Part shown: in pieces, positions 21,022 through 32,041 of the stretch
Position numbering within the stretch: the first letter of the stretch is position 1
Layout: every line of letters starts with the position of its first letter
NCBI RefSeq assembly: GCF_019024285.1
Contig: NZ_WMKZ01000015.1
Location: 1-64,000 of the forward strand
Direction of reading: 5' to 3'
Source: Alkalihalobacterium elongatum
GTDB taxonomy: Bacteria > Bacillota > Bacilli > Bacillales > Bacillaceae_F
Length of the DNA: 64,000 nt
Made by a program: the position numbers and the translations under genes
Notes under the pieces: model-generated
The model's database searches: none
What the model was told of the DNA's origin: nothing
What the model saw: only the letters and a program-made list of their open reading frames with translations

Positions 21022-21333
21022 TTGCAAATTAATAAGTTAAGAGGTAAAGAGTTAGACCAACTATTTAATGCAATATTATCGCTAAATGATTTAGAGGAAT
21101 GCTATCAATTTTTTGATGATTTATGTACCATTAATGAAATCCAATCACTTGCTCAGCGTCTTGAAGTAGCTCGCATGCTGCAGTTAGGTTATACGTATCA
21201 TAAAATTGAAACCGAAACAGGAGCAAGCACAGCTACTATTTCACGAGTAAAGCGTTGTTTAAACTATGGTAACGACGGTTACAAAATGACGTTAGACCGA
21301 GTACACGGGGAAACAAACGAAGAAAAAGAATAA
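21022..21333 (+). CDS. yerC: TrpR-like DNA-binding protein YerC
   Basis: The 103-residue protein is a helix-turn-helix of the TrpR-related YerC/YecD family. EIQSLAQRLEVARMLQLGYTYHKIETETGASTATISRVKRCL (cited as the recognisable region near residues 40-80) contains the two-helix DNA reader. TTG 21022 is preferred because AAAGAGGTG lies six bases upstream; a GTG at 21013 sits inside that site. It is the last gene before a long inverted repeat. The target operator is unknown. Confidence 0.9.
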   Translation: MQINKLRGKELDQLFNAILSLNDLEECYQFFDDLCTINEIQSLAQRLEVARMLQLGYTYHKIETETGASTATISRVKRCLNYGNDGYKMTLDRVHGETNEEKE

Positions 21334-21345
21334 AAGCTCAAAACG

Positions 21346-21391
21346 GTGCCAGGCACCTTTAACACGATACAGTGTTAAAGGTGCCTGGCAC
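21346..21391. repeat. 20-bp perfect inverted repeat of the GTGCCAGGCACC type
   Basis: GTGCCAGGCACCTTTAACAC (21346-21365) and its exact complement (21372-21391) flank six bases. It lies between the convergent yerC and ade, so it can end transcription from both sides. GTGCCAGGCACC is a common dispersed intergenic element in Bacillus relatives. It is a repeat acting as a terminator, not a simple terminator. Confidence 0.9.
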
Positions 21392-21398
21392 TTCTTCT

Positions 21399-23132
21399 TT
21401 ATATTTGTATATGCTTGAACTCTTTGACTTGAAATAATCCTGTATCGGTTAGTTTAAGGTCCGGGATGACGGGTAGTGCGAGGAAGGATAATGTTAAAAA
21501 TGGATTGAAGCTACCTGAAAATCCGACTGTAGATAGCGACGTATTTAGATGATTAATTTGTTTTAACGTTTCCTCGTAATGTTGATCGGTTAAAAGACCA
21601 CTAATTTGTAAAGGAAGGCTACTGACAGATTTACCGTCTTTAACGATCACAATTCCTCCTTGCATCTCCTCCATTAATGCAATAGCTTTTACCATGTCTT
21701 GATCATTTGTGCCGCACACAATAATATTATGTGAATCATGTGCTATAGTTGTGGCAATTGCCCCGCCTTTTAACCGCATACCTTTTACAATACCGAGACC
21801 AATATTTCCTGTTTGATTATGTCGTTCGACGACTGCTAATTTTAGTTGGTCCTTTTCAATAGAAGGCGTAAAATTGCCCGCAATAGTGTCCACAGCTTCG
21901 CTAATGTGGTTGGTAATTAAAGAGTTCGGTATAATTTCAATAATATTAGCTTTGTTATGTGTAATGGAGATTTTCAAGTCATTTTCAGTAACTGGTTTTG
22001 TATTTACACTTTTTGTTAGCGAACGAGGTATAGGTATTTCCATCTTATTTTTATATTGAGATTGAAGCACCCCTCTTTCAACGACATGCGAACCTTTTAA
22101 AAATACATGTTCAATAGAAATTTGATGTAGATCAGATAAGATAAGTAGATCAGCATCAAAACCTGGTGCAATAGCGCCCTTGCTTTTTAATTGAAAGCAT
22201 TCCGCAGTATTAATAGTTGCCATTGAAATAGCTAGAATTGGATCTAAACCATTTAAAATGGCTAATCGTACATTATGATCGATACTTCCTTCTTCTACTA
22301 AATCATCAAGATGTTTATCATCTGTCACAAATAAACAACGCCTAGAATTCCGTTCCGTAACAATAGGGAGAAGTGCTTCTAAATCTTTGGCGACAGATCC
22401 TTCTCTTATCATAAGATACATTCCACGTTGTAAACGAATTTTTGCTTCTTCGGCATTAACTGCTTCGTGATCGGTTTGGATACCAGCTGCACGATATGTA
22501 TTTATTCCATATTTATCTAAGCCAGCTGCATGGCCGTCAATGAGCTTCCCGTGTTTCATCGCTGAAGTTAGTTTATTAACCATTTTCTCACTTCCATTTA
22601 AAACAGATGGGAAATCCATTACTTCAGCTAGACCTAATACGTTTTGATTAGTATAAAACGGGGCGATATCTTCTGCTTCAAGAGTTGCACCTGCATTTTC
22701 AAAAGGAGTTGCTGGTACACAAGAAGGGATCATAAAATATATATCTAGCAAGGATTTTCTACTATTGTCAATTAAAAATTGAATTCCTTCTTTTCCAGAT
22801 ACGTTAGCAATTTCATGTGGGTCCGCTATAAGTGTAGTCACCCCATGAGGAACGAGAACTTCTTCAAGTTGTAGTGGGGTTAGCATAGAAGATTCGATGT
22901 GGACATGGCCATCAATAAAAGCAGGACAAATATACCCGCCCTTTGCATTAAAAGTTGTATGACCCTCATAGGAGCCGATCCCAACAATTTTCCCGCCTGT
23001 AATTGCAACGTCTTCTTCTATAATTTCTCCATTAAAAACATCAATCACTTTTCCGTTTGTAATTACGAGATCTGCTTTTTCAGTTTTGGCTGCAGTGTGA
23101 ATATAATTATATATGTTATTGCCAATAGACAC
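21399..23132 (-). CDS. ade: Adenine deaminase
   Basis: Ade deaminates adenine to hypoxanthine with a manganese or iron centre. All family motifs are seen: FIDGHVHIESSML, ADPHEIANVSGKEG, GLAEVMDFPSVL, IDGHAAGL and a C-terminal domain with TTIAHDSHNIIVCG. Length is 577 residues. The start is GTG with AAGGAGG seven bases upstream. It supplies hypoxanthine for salvage to IMP, which fits its place beside the pur operon, and the riboswitch class reads guanine or hypoxanthine. Confidence 0.95.
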   Translation of the reverse strand: MSIGNNIYNYIHTAAKTEKADLVITNGKVIDVFNGEIIEEDVAITGGKIVGIGSYEGHTTFNAKGGYICPAFIDGHVHIESSMLTPLQLEEVLVPHGVTTLIADPHEIANVSGKEGIQFLIDNSRKSLLDIYFMIPSCVPATPFENAGATLEAEDIAPFYTNQNVLGLAEVMDFPSVLNGSEKMVNKLTSAMKHGKLIDGHAAGLDKYGINTYRAAGIQTDHEAVNAEEAKIRLQRGMYLMIREGSVAKDLEALLPIVTERNSRRCLFVTDDKHLDDLVEEGSIDHNVRLAILNGLDPILAISMATINTAECFQLKSKGAIAPGFDADLLILSDLHQISIEHVFLKGSHVVERGVLQSQYKNKMEIPIPRSLTKSVNTKPVTENDLKISITHNKANIIEIIPNSLITNHISEAVDTIAGNFTPSIEKDQLKLAVVERHNQTGNIGLGIVKGMRLKGGAIATTIAHDSHNIIVCGTNDQDMVKAIALMEEMQGGIVIVKDGKSVSSLPLQISGLLTDQHYEETLKQINHLNTSLSTVGFSGSFNPFLTLSFLALPVIPDLKLTDTGLFQVKEFKHIQI

Positions 23133-23252
23133 TTCAAGACCTCCTTATTAATCTTACCTTGTCAAATCATTTTGTATAGTATACCAACCCAGGTTTTAAA
23201 ATGTTAGTTTTTAGTCCAAAAATGTACCAATAATTTTTTAAAGGGTGTACCC

Positions 23253-23281
23253 TTAGATTGCTGTCGTATTTTTGATATAAT
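23253..23281 (+). promoter_or_regulatory. Probable promoter of pcrB-pcrA-ligA with overlapping palindrome
   Basis: TTAGAT (23253-23258) and TATAAT (23276-23281) are 17 bp apart, about 40 bp before pcrB. AAGGGT and ACCCTT at 23241-23254 form a 6-bp inverted repeat separated by GT that touches the -35; it may be an operator. Confidence 0.5.
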
Positions 23282-23323
23282 CATTCAGTGAGATAAATGT
23301 TTTCGATGATGGAGGAAATAGTC

Positions 23324-24010
23324 ATGCTTGAATATAAAGATTGGAAGCATGCCTTTAAATTAGACCCGAATAAAGAAATTAGCGATGAAGATTTAGAGGC
23401 AATTTGTGAGTCTGGAACAGATGGAATTATTGTAGGTGGATCAGACGGAGTGACACTCGATAATACTCTTAGTTTATTAGTGCGAATACGCCGTTATTCC
23501 GTACCTTGCGGCTTAGAAGTATCAAATATTGAATCATTAACACCAGGATTTGATTATTATTTTATTCCTACTGTTTTAAACAGTAACGATACACAGTGGA
23601 TCACCAAACTTCATCATCAAGCCGTAAAAGAATATGGCCCCATTATGAATTGGGATGAAATTGTTATGGAAGGATATTGTATTCTTAATCCAGATGCAAA
23701 AGTTGCCAAATTAACGAATTCAGAAACGAAACTTCAAGAAGAAGATGTTGTTGCTTATGCAAGAATAGCGGAGCATATGTATCGACTACCTATCTTTTAT
23801 ATTGAATACAGCGGAATATTTGGCCAAGTCTCTGTAGTACAAGCCGTTAAAGAGGTGTTGAAAGATACCCGGTTATTTTACGGTGGGGGCATTACGAATT
23901 TAGAACAAGCAAAAGAGATGGCAAAGTTTGCTGATACGATTATTGTAGGAAATATTATTTATGATAATATAAAAGCTGCACTTGATACGGTTAATGCAGT
24001 CAAAAAATAG
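23324..24010 (+). CDS. pcrB: Heptaprenylglyceryl phosphate synthase
   Basis: PcrB joins heptaprenyl diphosphate to glycerol-1-phosphate, giving the ether lipid precursor found in Bacillus. It is a TIM barrel of 228 residues with [41 protein letters not shown] and [13 protein letters not shown], which bind the phosphate. GGAGG lies eight bases before ATG 23324; two upstream in-frame ATG codons would put the ribosome site inside the gene. It is followed by pcrA, ligA and camS in the standard order. Confidence 0.95.
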   Translation: MLEYKDWKHAFKLDPNKEISDEDLEAICESGTDGIIVGGSDGVTLDNTLSLLVRIRRYSVPCGLEVSNIESLTPGFDYYFIPTVLNSNDTQWITKLHHQAVKEYGPIMNWDEIVMEGYCILNPDAKVAKLTNSETKLQEEDVVAYARIAEHMYRLPIFYIEYSGIFGQVSVVQAVKEVLKDTRLFYGGGITNLEQAKEMAKFADTIIVGNIIYDNIKAALDTVNAVKK

Positions 24011-24072
24011 AGTTGTTGCAAAACAAAAAGTAAAGTAAAATAGAATGAGAACATATGTTTGGTGGTGGAAAA

Positions 24073-26292
24073 GTGCAAAGTAAATTGATGGAGAAAATGT
24101 TATCAGGACTAAATCCTGAACAAAGAAAAGCCGTTCAGCATACAGATGGTCCTTTATTATTAATGGCTGGTGCTGGAAGTGGAAAAACGCGAGTATTAAC
24201 TCATCGGATTGCTTATATTATTCGAGAAAAAGGTGTAGCACCTTATAATATTCTTGCGATAACATTTACGAATAAAGCAGCACGTGAAATGAAAGATCGA
24301 GTTGCGCAAATTGTTGGTGGGACCGCCGAGAATATTTGGATTTCGACTTTCCACTCTATGTGCGTTCGTATATTAAGAAGAGATATTGATCGAATTGGGT
24401 TTAGTCGAAACTTTACGATATTAGATGGAGCAGATCAGCTGTCAGTAATTAAACAAATTTTAAAAACAAAAAATATAGATCCGAAAAAATTTGAACCAAG
24501 AAGTATTCTTGGTACGATTAGTTCAGCTAAAAATGAGTTAAAGCGTGCTGAAGAATTCTCCAAAACTGCGAGTGGACTATATGATCAAACAGCTGCAGAA
24601 GTATATGTGGAATATGAGAAGCAATTGAAGAAAAACCAATCATTGGATTTTGACGATTTAATCATGACAACAATTCGATTATTTAAGCTTGTACCTGAAG
24701 TCCTTGAGTTTTATCAAAGAAAGTTTCAATATATCCATGTAGATGAGTATCAAGATACAAACAAAGCACAATATGTATTAGTTAATATGCTAGCTGAAAA
24801 GTATAAAAACATTTGCGTTGTTGGGGACTCCGATCAGTCTATCTATCGCTGGCGTGGAGCAGATATTGCAAACATCCTTTCCTTTGAACAAGATTATCCA
24901 TCAGCAGCGGTTATTTTATTAGAACAAAACTATCGTTCAACGAAAACAATCCTAGAAGCGGCAAATAAGGTTATTGAAAATAATATGAAAAGAAAGCCGA
25001 AAAAGCTTTGGACTGAAAATGAAGAGGGATGTAAAATTGTCCGCTATGAAGCCGATACTGAGCAAGATGAAGCATACTATGTCATCGGCAAAATAAAAGA
25101 AGTAACACGTAATGGTAACAGCAATTCAGATATAGCAATACTTTATCGTACCAATGCACAATCACGTGTAATGGAGGAATTGCTAGTAAAATCAAATATT
25201 GAATATAACATTGTCGGCGGAACGAAATTCTACGATCGTAAAGAGATTAAAGACGTGCTAGCCTATTTACGACTTATTGGGAACCCAGATGATGATATCA
25301 GTTTACAACGAATTATTAATGTTCCGAAACGAGGCATTGGGGCCGCAACGGTTGACCGTATTTTAGAGTATGGGGCGAATCAAGGGATCTCCATGTTTAA
25401 AGTATTGCAGGAAATCGAACAAGTTGGTTTAAGTGCACGAGTCGTAGGTAAGCTTGAGGATTTTTCAAAACAAATGAACAACTGGATCAATATGCAGGAG
25501 TACTTATCGGTTACTGAACTAGTAGAAGAAGTACTTGAGAAATCAGGCTACCGCGACATGTTAAAAAATGAAAAAACGTTAGAAGCTCAAAGCCGTTTAG
25601 AAAATATTGATGAGTTTTTATCCGTTACTGTAGAGTTTGAAAAAAGAAGTGAGGATAAATCTCTCATTGCGTTTTTAACAGACCTAGCACTTGTCGCAGA
25701 TATTGATCAGCTAGATAATGATGAAGAAAACCCGTCTGAAGTAGTCACTTTGATGACGATGCACTCGGCGAAAGGTTTGGAGTTTCCAATTGTATTTATT
25801 ATCGGCATGGAAGAAGGCGTCTTTCCTCATAGCCGCTCTCTCTTTGAAGAAGAAGAAATGGAGGAAGAACGCCGTCTAGCTTATGTAGGAATAACACGAG
25901 CAGAGCAACAATTGTTTTTAACTAATGCAAGAAGTCGTACATTATTTGGACGAACAAGTACAAATGCGCCTTCTCGTTTCTTAAAAGAAATTCCAGAGCA
26001 CTGTTTAGAAGAAATGGCAAAACCAGAGCCGATGTGGGCAAAAACATCACGTCCAAGCTCATATGGTGCGCCAAAACGAAATGTTGCCGCTACTCGTCCA
26101 GTCGCTTCGACATCAGGTGGAGAAGGCTTCCAATGGTCAGTAGGCGATAAGGCGGAACATGGTAAGTGGGGTATCGGTACCGTAGTTAGCACAAAAGGCG
26201 AAGGAGAACATATTGAGCTCGATATAGCTTTTCCAAAGCCAGTCGGTGTAAAGCGATTAGTTGCTAAATTTGCTCCAATTAAAAAGGTGTAA
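24073..26292 (+). CDS. pcrA: ATP-dependent DNA helicase PcrA
   Basis: PcrA is a superfamily 1A 3'-5' helicase for repair and plasmid replication. Motifs are seen in order: [19 protein letters not shown] (Walker A), [14 protein letters not shown] (Ia), [12 protein letters not shown] (II), [15 protein letters not shown] (III), EQNYRST (IV), [16 protein letters not shown] (V) and [11 protein letters not shown] (VI). The last 80 residues include the linker and a Tudor-like RNA polymerase-binding tail ([15 protein letters not shown]). GTG 24073 gives 739 residues, the B. subtilis length; an ATG at 24055 would put the GGTGGTGG site inside the gene. Confidence 0.96.
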   Translation: MQSKLMEKMLSGLNPEQRKAVQHTDGPLLLMAGAGSGKTRVLTHRIAYIIREKGVAPYNILAITFTNKAAREMKDRVAQIVGGTAENIWISTFHSMCVRILRRDIDRIGFSRNFTILDGADQLSVIKQILKTKNIDPKKFEPRSILGTISSAKNELKRAEEFSKTASGLYDQTAAEVYVEYEKQLKKNQSLDFDDLIMTTIRLFKLVPEVLEFYQRKFQYIHVDEYQDTNKAQYVLVNMLAEKYKNICVVGDSDQSIYRWRGADIANILSFEQDYPSAAVILLEQNYRSTKTILEAANKVIENNMKRKPKKLWTENEEGCKIVRYEADTEQDEAYYVIGKIKEVTRNGNSNSDIAILYRTNAQSRVMEELLVKSNIEYNIVGGTKFYDRKEIKDVLAYLRLIGNPDDDISLQRIINVPKRGIGAATVDRILEYGANQGISMFKVLQEIEQVGLSARVVGKLEDFSKQMNNWINMQEYLSVTELVEEVLEKSGYRDMLKNEKTLEAQSRLENIDEFLSVTVEFEKRSEDKSLIAFLTDLALVADIDQLDNDEENPSEVVTLMTMHSAKGLEFPIVFIIGMEEGVFPHSRSLFEEEEMEEERRLAYVGITRAEQQLFLTNARSRTLFGRTSTNAPSRFLKEIPEHCLEEMAKPEPMWAKTSRPSSYGAPKRNVAATRPVASTSGGEGFQWSVGDKAEHGKWGIGTVVSTKGEGEHIELDIAFPKPVGVKRLVAKFAPIKKV

Positions 26293-26295
26293 TGA

Positions 26296-28320
<2,025 letters not shown>

Positions 28321-28438
28321 ATGTTGTTGAAGAATAGTTCTCCTCTTAAATAAACGTTTGTTTAAAAATGATGGTTATAAGGTCCATAGCCTCTTTTCTA
28401 AACATTATCCAAAGAAATATGGAGTAGGAGTGATGAAG

Positions 28439-29611
28439 ATGATAAAACGAGCGATACCAATTGCTCTTTGTAGCGTCATCTTTTTGTCAGGTTGTTTCCC
28501 TTTCTTGCAGCCAGAGGAACAGTTAATAGAAGAGGAAGAACATGGGGAAGATCAAGTTGTTGAATTGAGTCCAGAAGTATACACATCTGAAAACTACTAC
28601 CGTAGTGTTCTATATGATGGTTCCTACACTCATGGTGAAGGCAGAGGCTTTAGTAATGCGGTCGTTTACAATCGCCTCGATATAGAACAACTCGAATTAG
28701 GCTTAATGGAGATTGCGAATGAAAGGTTTGATCCAGAAAAATATTACTTCAGAGAAGGGCAATTTATTTCTCGTAATGAACTCAACAACTGGTTGATGCG
28801 TTTTGAGGAAGATGAAAACCCTCTGGGGTTAAATCCACCTCTAGGATCAGGAAATAATTTAAAGGAACAAGAGGAAAGCCAACCCCGTTATTTATCTCAT
28901 CTGTTAGAACATAATTATTTAGTAGAAAATGCGAACGGTCAGCTTGAGTTAGGTGGGGTTGTCATAGGTCTTTCTATGAATACCGTATATAACTATCGTA
29001 TTTTTGATGATCAAGGAAGAATTTATCGATACGAAGTCGACATTAATCGGAAGAAAATGGAAGAGGAAGGTAAGCGGATGGCAGAAGAAATTGTTTCTCG
29101 CCTGAGATCACCTAATCGTGAAGAAGGATCATTAGAAAATGTTCCAATTATCGTTGCTTTATTTCAAGAGGAAAAAAGAGAAGCCATTGTACCAGGAAAC
29201 TTTATCATGAAGGGTGTTGCTGAACCACAGCGACAAATTGATAAATGGCAAGCCATTAATCAAAAGTATTATTTTTATCCTTCAACTCTCGCTACTAATG
29301 AGCAAAGAAATGATGCGGAACGTTTTTTGAAATTTAAGGAAGAAATTAACGACTTTTTTGATAATTATATCGGTGTAGTAGGTAAGGGTTTTTACAAAGA
29401 TGAACAGCTTACTGAAATGACGATTGAAATTCCAATTCGTTTCCAAGGTAAGGCTGAAATCATTGCACTTACTCAATTTTCAGCTGACCGAATTGCACAA
29501 CGTTTTCCAAGTAACTTAAAAATTCAAGTTTATATTACTTCTGTTTCTGGTCAGGAAGCTATCATTGTTCGAAATCCAAATGAAGATCCGTTTATACACA
29601 TTTATCGATAG
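28439..29611 (+). CDS. camS: CamS-family sex pheromone lipoprotein (YerH)
   Basis: A signal peptide ends in lipobox LSGC (Cys19 from this start). The mature CamS domain carries YTSENYYRSVLYDGSYTHGEGRG near residue 50 and FNKxxFL-like repeats later. In enterococci and staphylococci CamS lipoproteins release a pheromone peptide from the signal; in Bacillus the role is unclear. Length is about 390 residues. ATG 28433 and 28439 are both possible; AGGAG at 28426-28430 spaces better to 28439. Confidence 0.9.
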   Translation: MIKRAIPIALCSVIFLSGCFPFLQPEEQLIEEEEHGEDQVVELSPEVYTSENYYRSVLYDGSYTHGEGRGFSNAVVYNRLDIEQLELGLMEIANERFDPEKYYFREGQFISRNELNNWLMRFEEDENPLGLNPPLGSGNNLKEQEESQPRYLSHLLEHNYLVENANGQLELGGVVIGLSMNTVYNYRIFDDQGRIYRYEVDINRKKMEEEGKRMAEEIVSRLRSPNREEGSLENVPIIVALFQEEKREAIVPGNFIMKGVAEPQRQIDKWQAINQKYYFYPSTLATNEQRNDAERFLKFKEEINDFFDNYIGVVGKGFYKDEQLTEMTIEIPIRFQGKAEIIALTQFSADRIAQRFPSNLKIQVYITSVSGQEAIIVRNPNEDPFIHIYR

Positions 29612-29624
29612 AATGAATTTCTCA

Positions 29625-29649
29625 AAAAGGCAGTCGTTGACTGCCTTTT
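29625..29649 (+). terminator. Terminator after camS
   Basis: AAAAGGCAGTC (29625-29635) and GACTGCCTTTT (29639-29649) form an 11-bp perfect stem with a three-base loop; the 3' arm supplies the T tail. Confidence 0.88.
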
Positions 29650-29779
29650 ACCTATTGTCTGTAGAAAACGATGTTGTGGGTGTTCGTTTATTTATATTCG
29701 CATGTCCATGTTAATTCATATTGTGATGATTTTTATAACGATAAATAGAAAAAGGAAAGTTGAACATTATCAGGGGGCC

Positions 29780-29800
29780 TTATGCATAGATTTTGCATAA
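29780..29800 (+). promoter_or_regulatory. Inverted repeat before the small-protein ribosome site
   Basis: TTATGCA (29780-29786) and TGCATAA (29794-29800) are perfect 7-bp arms with a 7-nt loop, ending one base before AGGAGGTGA. It could be an mRNA hairpin or an operator. Confidence 0.4.
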
Positions 29801-29813
29801 AGGAGGTGAAGAG

Positions 29814-29918
29814 ATGGATCATCAATTAACGCTGGCTACATCTGTTTTACTTTGGGTACCAATGCTTTTATTAATACTTTTGTCGTTGGTAAGTTTAATT
29901 AGAGAAAGGAGAGAATAA
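29814..29918 (+). CDS. 34-residue membrane protein before the symporter
   Basis: A very strong site AAGGAGGTGAAGAG leads into ATG 29814. The 34-residue peptide has a short polar start (MDHQLTLATS), one strong hydrophobic helix (LLWVPMLLLILLSLVSLI) and an end RERRE. Its stop is three bases before the symporter ATG, so it is almost surely co-translated. Na+/solute symporters are often preceded by tiny single-helix partners, annotated as symporter small accessory proteins. By position this could be one, but I cannot confirm the family. Another possibility is a leader peptide. Confidence 0.72.
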   Translation: MDHQLTLATSVLLWVPMLLLILLSLVSLIRERRE

Positions 29919-29921
29919 ACT

Positions 29922-31442
29922 ATGGAGGTCGCTACGTTATTTACATTTATAGTTTATCTTGTAGGGATGTTAGTAATTGGAGTTATTGCTTATCGCTTAA
30001 CTAATAATTTATCAGACTACGTATTGGGTGGTCGGAGGCTATCAGGAAGTGTGGCCGCATTAAGTGCTGGGGCTTCTGATATGAGTAGTTGGTTACTTTT
30101 AGGTTTACCAGGGGCCCTTTATATTGGTGGAATGGGTGAGATTTGGATAGCGGTAGGCCTTGCAATTGGTGCGTATCTAAACTGGCAGTTTGTTGCAGCT
30201 AGGTTAAGAAAATATACGGAAGTCGCAAATGATTCTATTACTCTACCAGACTTCTTTGAAAATCGATTTCATGACAAAACTAAAGTTCTTCGAACAGTGT
30301 CGGCACTTGTTATCTTACTGTTTTTTGCATTTTATACTTCAGCTGGACTTGTTGGTGGAGCATTGTTGTTTGAAGCCTCCTTTGGGATGACGTACACACA
30401 AGCACTTTGGATTGGTGCGATTGTTATCATTTCATATACCTTTTTAGGTGGATTTTTAGCGGTAAGTTGGACAGATTTTTTCCAAGGCATACTGATGTTC
30501 CTTGCTTTAATAATCGTTCCAGTTGTTGCTATATCTAAATTAGGAGGTTGGCAATCAACGTTAAATGCAGTTGGCGAAATTGATCCTGCCTATTTAGATG
30601 CGTTCCAAGGAGCCACCATTTTAGGAGTGGTTTCATTATTAGCTTGGGGATTAGGTTATTTTGGTCAACCCCATATTGTTACTAGATTTATGGCTGTAAA
30701 ATCAGTAAAAGAAATCCCGAAAGCACGATTTATTGGTATGACCTGGATGGTCCTAGCTTTATTTGGTGCAATTTTTACAGGCTTTGTTGGAATTGCCTAT
30801 TTTTCGATCAATGGACCAGGATTAGTAATTTCGGCTGGTGCTCACGAAACAGTATTTATATTGTTTACTCAAGTTTTATTTGACCCATGGGTAGCGGGTT
30901 TTCTCCTGGCTGCTATTCTAGCTGCGATTATGAGTACGATTGATTCACAATTACTAGTTTCATCAAGTGCTTTAGCTGAAGACTTTTATAAAGGTATTAT
31001 TCGAAAGGATGCTTCAGATAAAGAGTTAGTTTGGGTTGGTAGGTTAGGTGTTGTGGCAATTGCTTTTATCGCTATTCTCCTTGCCTATAATCCTAATAAT
31101 TCAGTGTTAAATTTAGTAGGGTATGCTTGGGCAGGATTTGGTGCAGCGTTTGGGCCGCTCATTCTTTTCTCTTTATTTTGGAAAAGGATGACACGGAATG
31201 GAGCTCTTGCTGGGATGATAACAGGTGGAATAACTGTTGTGTTATGGGATCTATTATCAACCCCTCCAAATGGCCCTGATGGTAATCCTCTTCCACAATC
31301 AGAAGCCATTATCCCATTTGGACTTTATGAAATCGTACCAGGGTTTATCTTTGCAGTTATTGCAATCATTGTAGTGAGTCTAATAGGAAAACAACCTAGT
31401 CAAGAAATTCAAGAGGAATTTGAACAAGCGAAATTATCGTAG
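29922..31442 (+). CDS. opuE: Sodium/proline symporter (OpuE/PutP type)
   Basis: This 506-residue SSS-family carrier has about 13 hydrophobic helices. Family marks are DYVLGGRRLSG near residue 36, SAGASDMSSWLLLGLPGALY, and the helix-8 motif AAIMSTIDSQLLVSSS with the sodium-binding serines. GYAWAGFGAAFGP is typical of PutP. It takes the place of opuE between camS and gatC in B. subtilis, where OpuE takes up proline as an osmoprotectant. A catabolic PutP role cannot be excluded; no proline-degradation gene is near. AAAGGAG lies ten bases upstream. Confidence 0.9.
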   Translation: MEVATLFTFIVYLVGMLVIGVIAYRLTNNLSDYVLGGRRLSGSVAALSAGASDMSSWLLLGLPGALYIGGMGEIWIAVGLAIGAYLNWQFVAARLRKYTEVANDSITLPDFFENRFHDKTKVLRTVSALVILLFFAFYTSAGLVGGALLFEASFGMTYTQALWIGAIVIISYTFLGGFLAVSWTDFFQGILMFLALIIVPVVAISKLGGWQSTLNAVGEIDPAYLDAFQGATILGVVSLLAWGLGYFGQPHIVTRFMAVKSVKEIPKARFIGMTWMVLALFGAIFTGFVGIAYFSINGPGLVISAGAHETVFILFTQVLFDPWVAGFLLAAILAAIMSTIDSQLLVSSSALAEDFYKGIIRKDASDKELVWVGRLGVVAIAFIAILLAYNPNNSVLNLVGYAWAGFGAAFGPLILFSLFWKRMTRNGALAGMITGGITVVLWDLLSTPPNGPDGNPLPQSEAIIPFGLYEIVPGFIFAVIAIIVVSLIGKQPSQEIQEEFEQAKLS

Positions 31443-31520
31443 AAGCTAAAAAGAGCAATTTATAACGTTTTAAAATGAGTCATTAGCATTTGCGATATCA
31501 AACTAATATTCAATTGAGAG

Positions 31521-31565
31521 AAGAACTTAGAGGGTAGGAGCTAGTGTCCTCTAGGTTCTTTTTAT
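31521..31565 (+). terminator. Terminator after the symporter
   Basis: AAGAAC plus TAGAGG (31521-31533) pair with CCTCTA plus GTTCTT (31548-31560), with one T-G pair, then T residues. Confidence 0.82.
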
Positions 31566-31669
31566 TTGTTGTATAAAAGAGGAAAACCTTTATACAGTGA
31601 AAGAATAGAAAGTCCTACACTTTCCGTAATATTTCGATAATTTGTCAAGTGTTGTTAGAATGGGGTTTA

Positions 31670-31698
31670 TTGCCTATTAGAACGTAATTTGGTATGAT
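31670..31698 (+). promoter_or_regulatory. Probable SigA promoter of gatCAB
   Basis: TTGCCT (31670-31675) and TATGAT (31693-31698) with a 17-bp spacer, 40 bp before gatC. Confidence 0.6.
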
Positions 31699-31737
31699 CT
31701 ACTTATTGTGAAAATGAACGATTTTGGAGGTGGGAAG

Positions 31738-32028
31738 ATGGCACGTATCACAAAAGATGAGGTGAAACATGTCGCTAATTTAGCGCGTTTGTCTGTAACA
31801 GAGGAAGAAGCGGAGATGTTTACACAACAATTAGATGCAATTATCACATTTGCTGAACAACTTAATGAATTAGATACTGATGGTATCGAGGCGACGACAC
31901 ACGTATTAGATGTGCGAAATGTTTTACGTGAGGATGAAGTAAAACAATCGTTACCAAGGGAAGAGGTATTGAAGAACGCACCAGATGAGCAGGATGGACA
32001 AGTTAAAGTTCCGTCGATCCTTGAGTAG
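31738..32028 (+). CDS. gatC: Glu-tRNA(Gln) amidotransferase subunit C
   Basis: GatC is the small clamp subunit of the amidotransferase that turns Glu-tRNA(Gln) into Gln-tRNA(Gln). It is 96 residues, beginning [23 protein letters not shown] and ending VPSILE, both typical. GGAGGTG lies five bases before ATG 31738; an in-frame start at 31708 would place this site inside the gene. First gene of gatCAB. Confidence 0.95.
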   Translation: MARITKDEVKHVANLARLSVTEEEAEMFTQQLDAIITFAEQLNELDTDGIEATTHVLDVRNVLREDEVKQSLPREEVLKNAPDEQDGQVKVPSILE

Positions 32029-32041
32029 AGGAGGGGTATAA

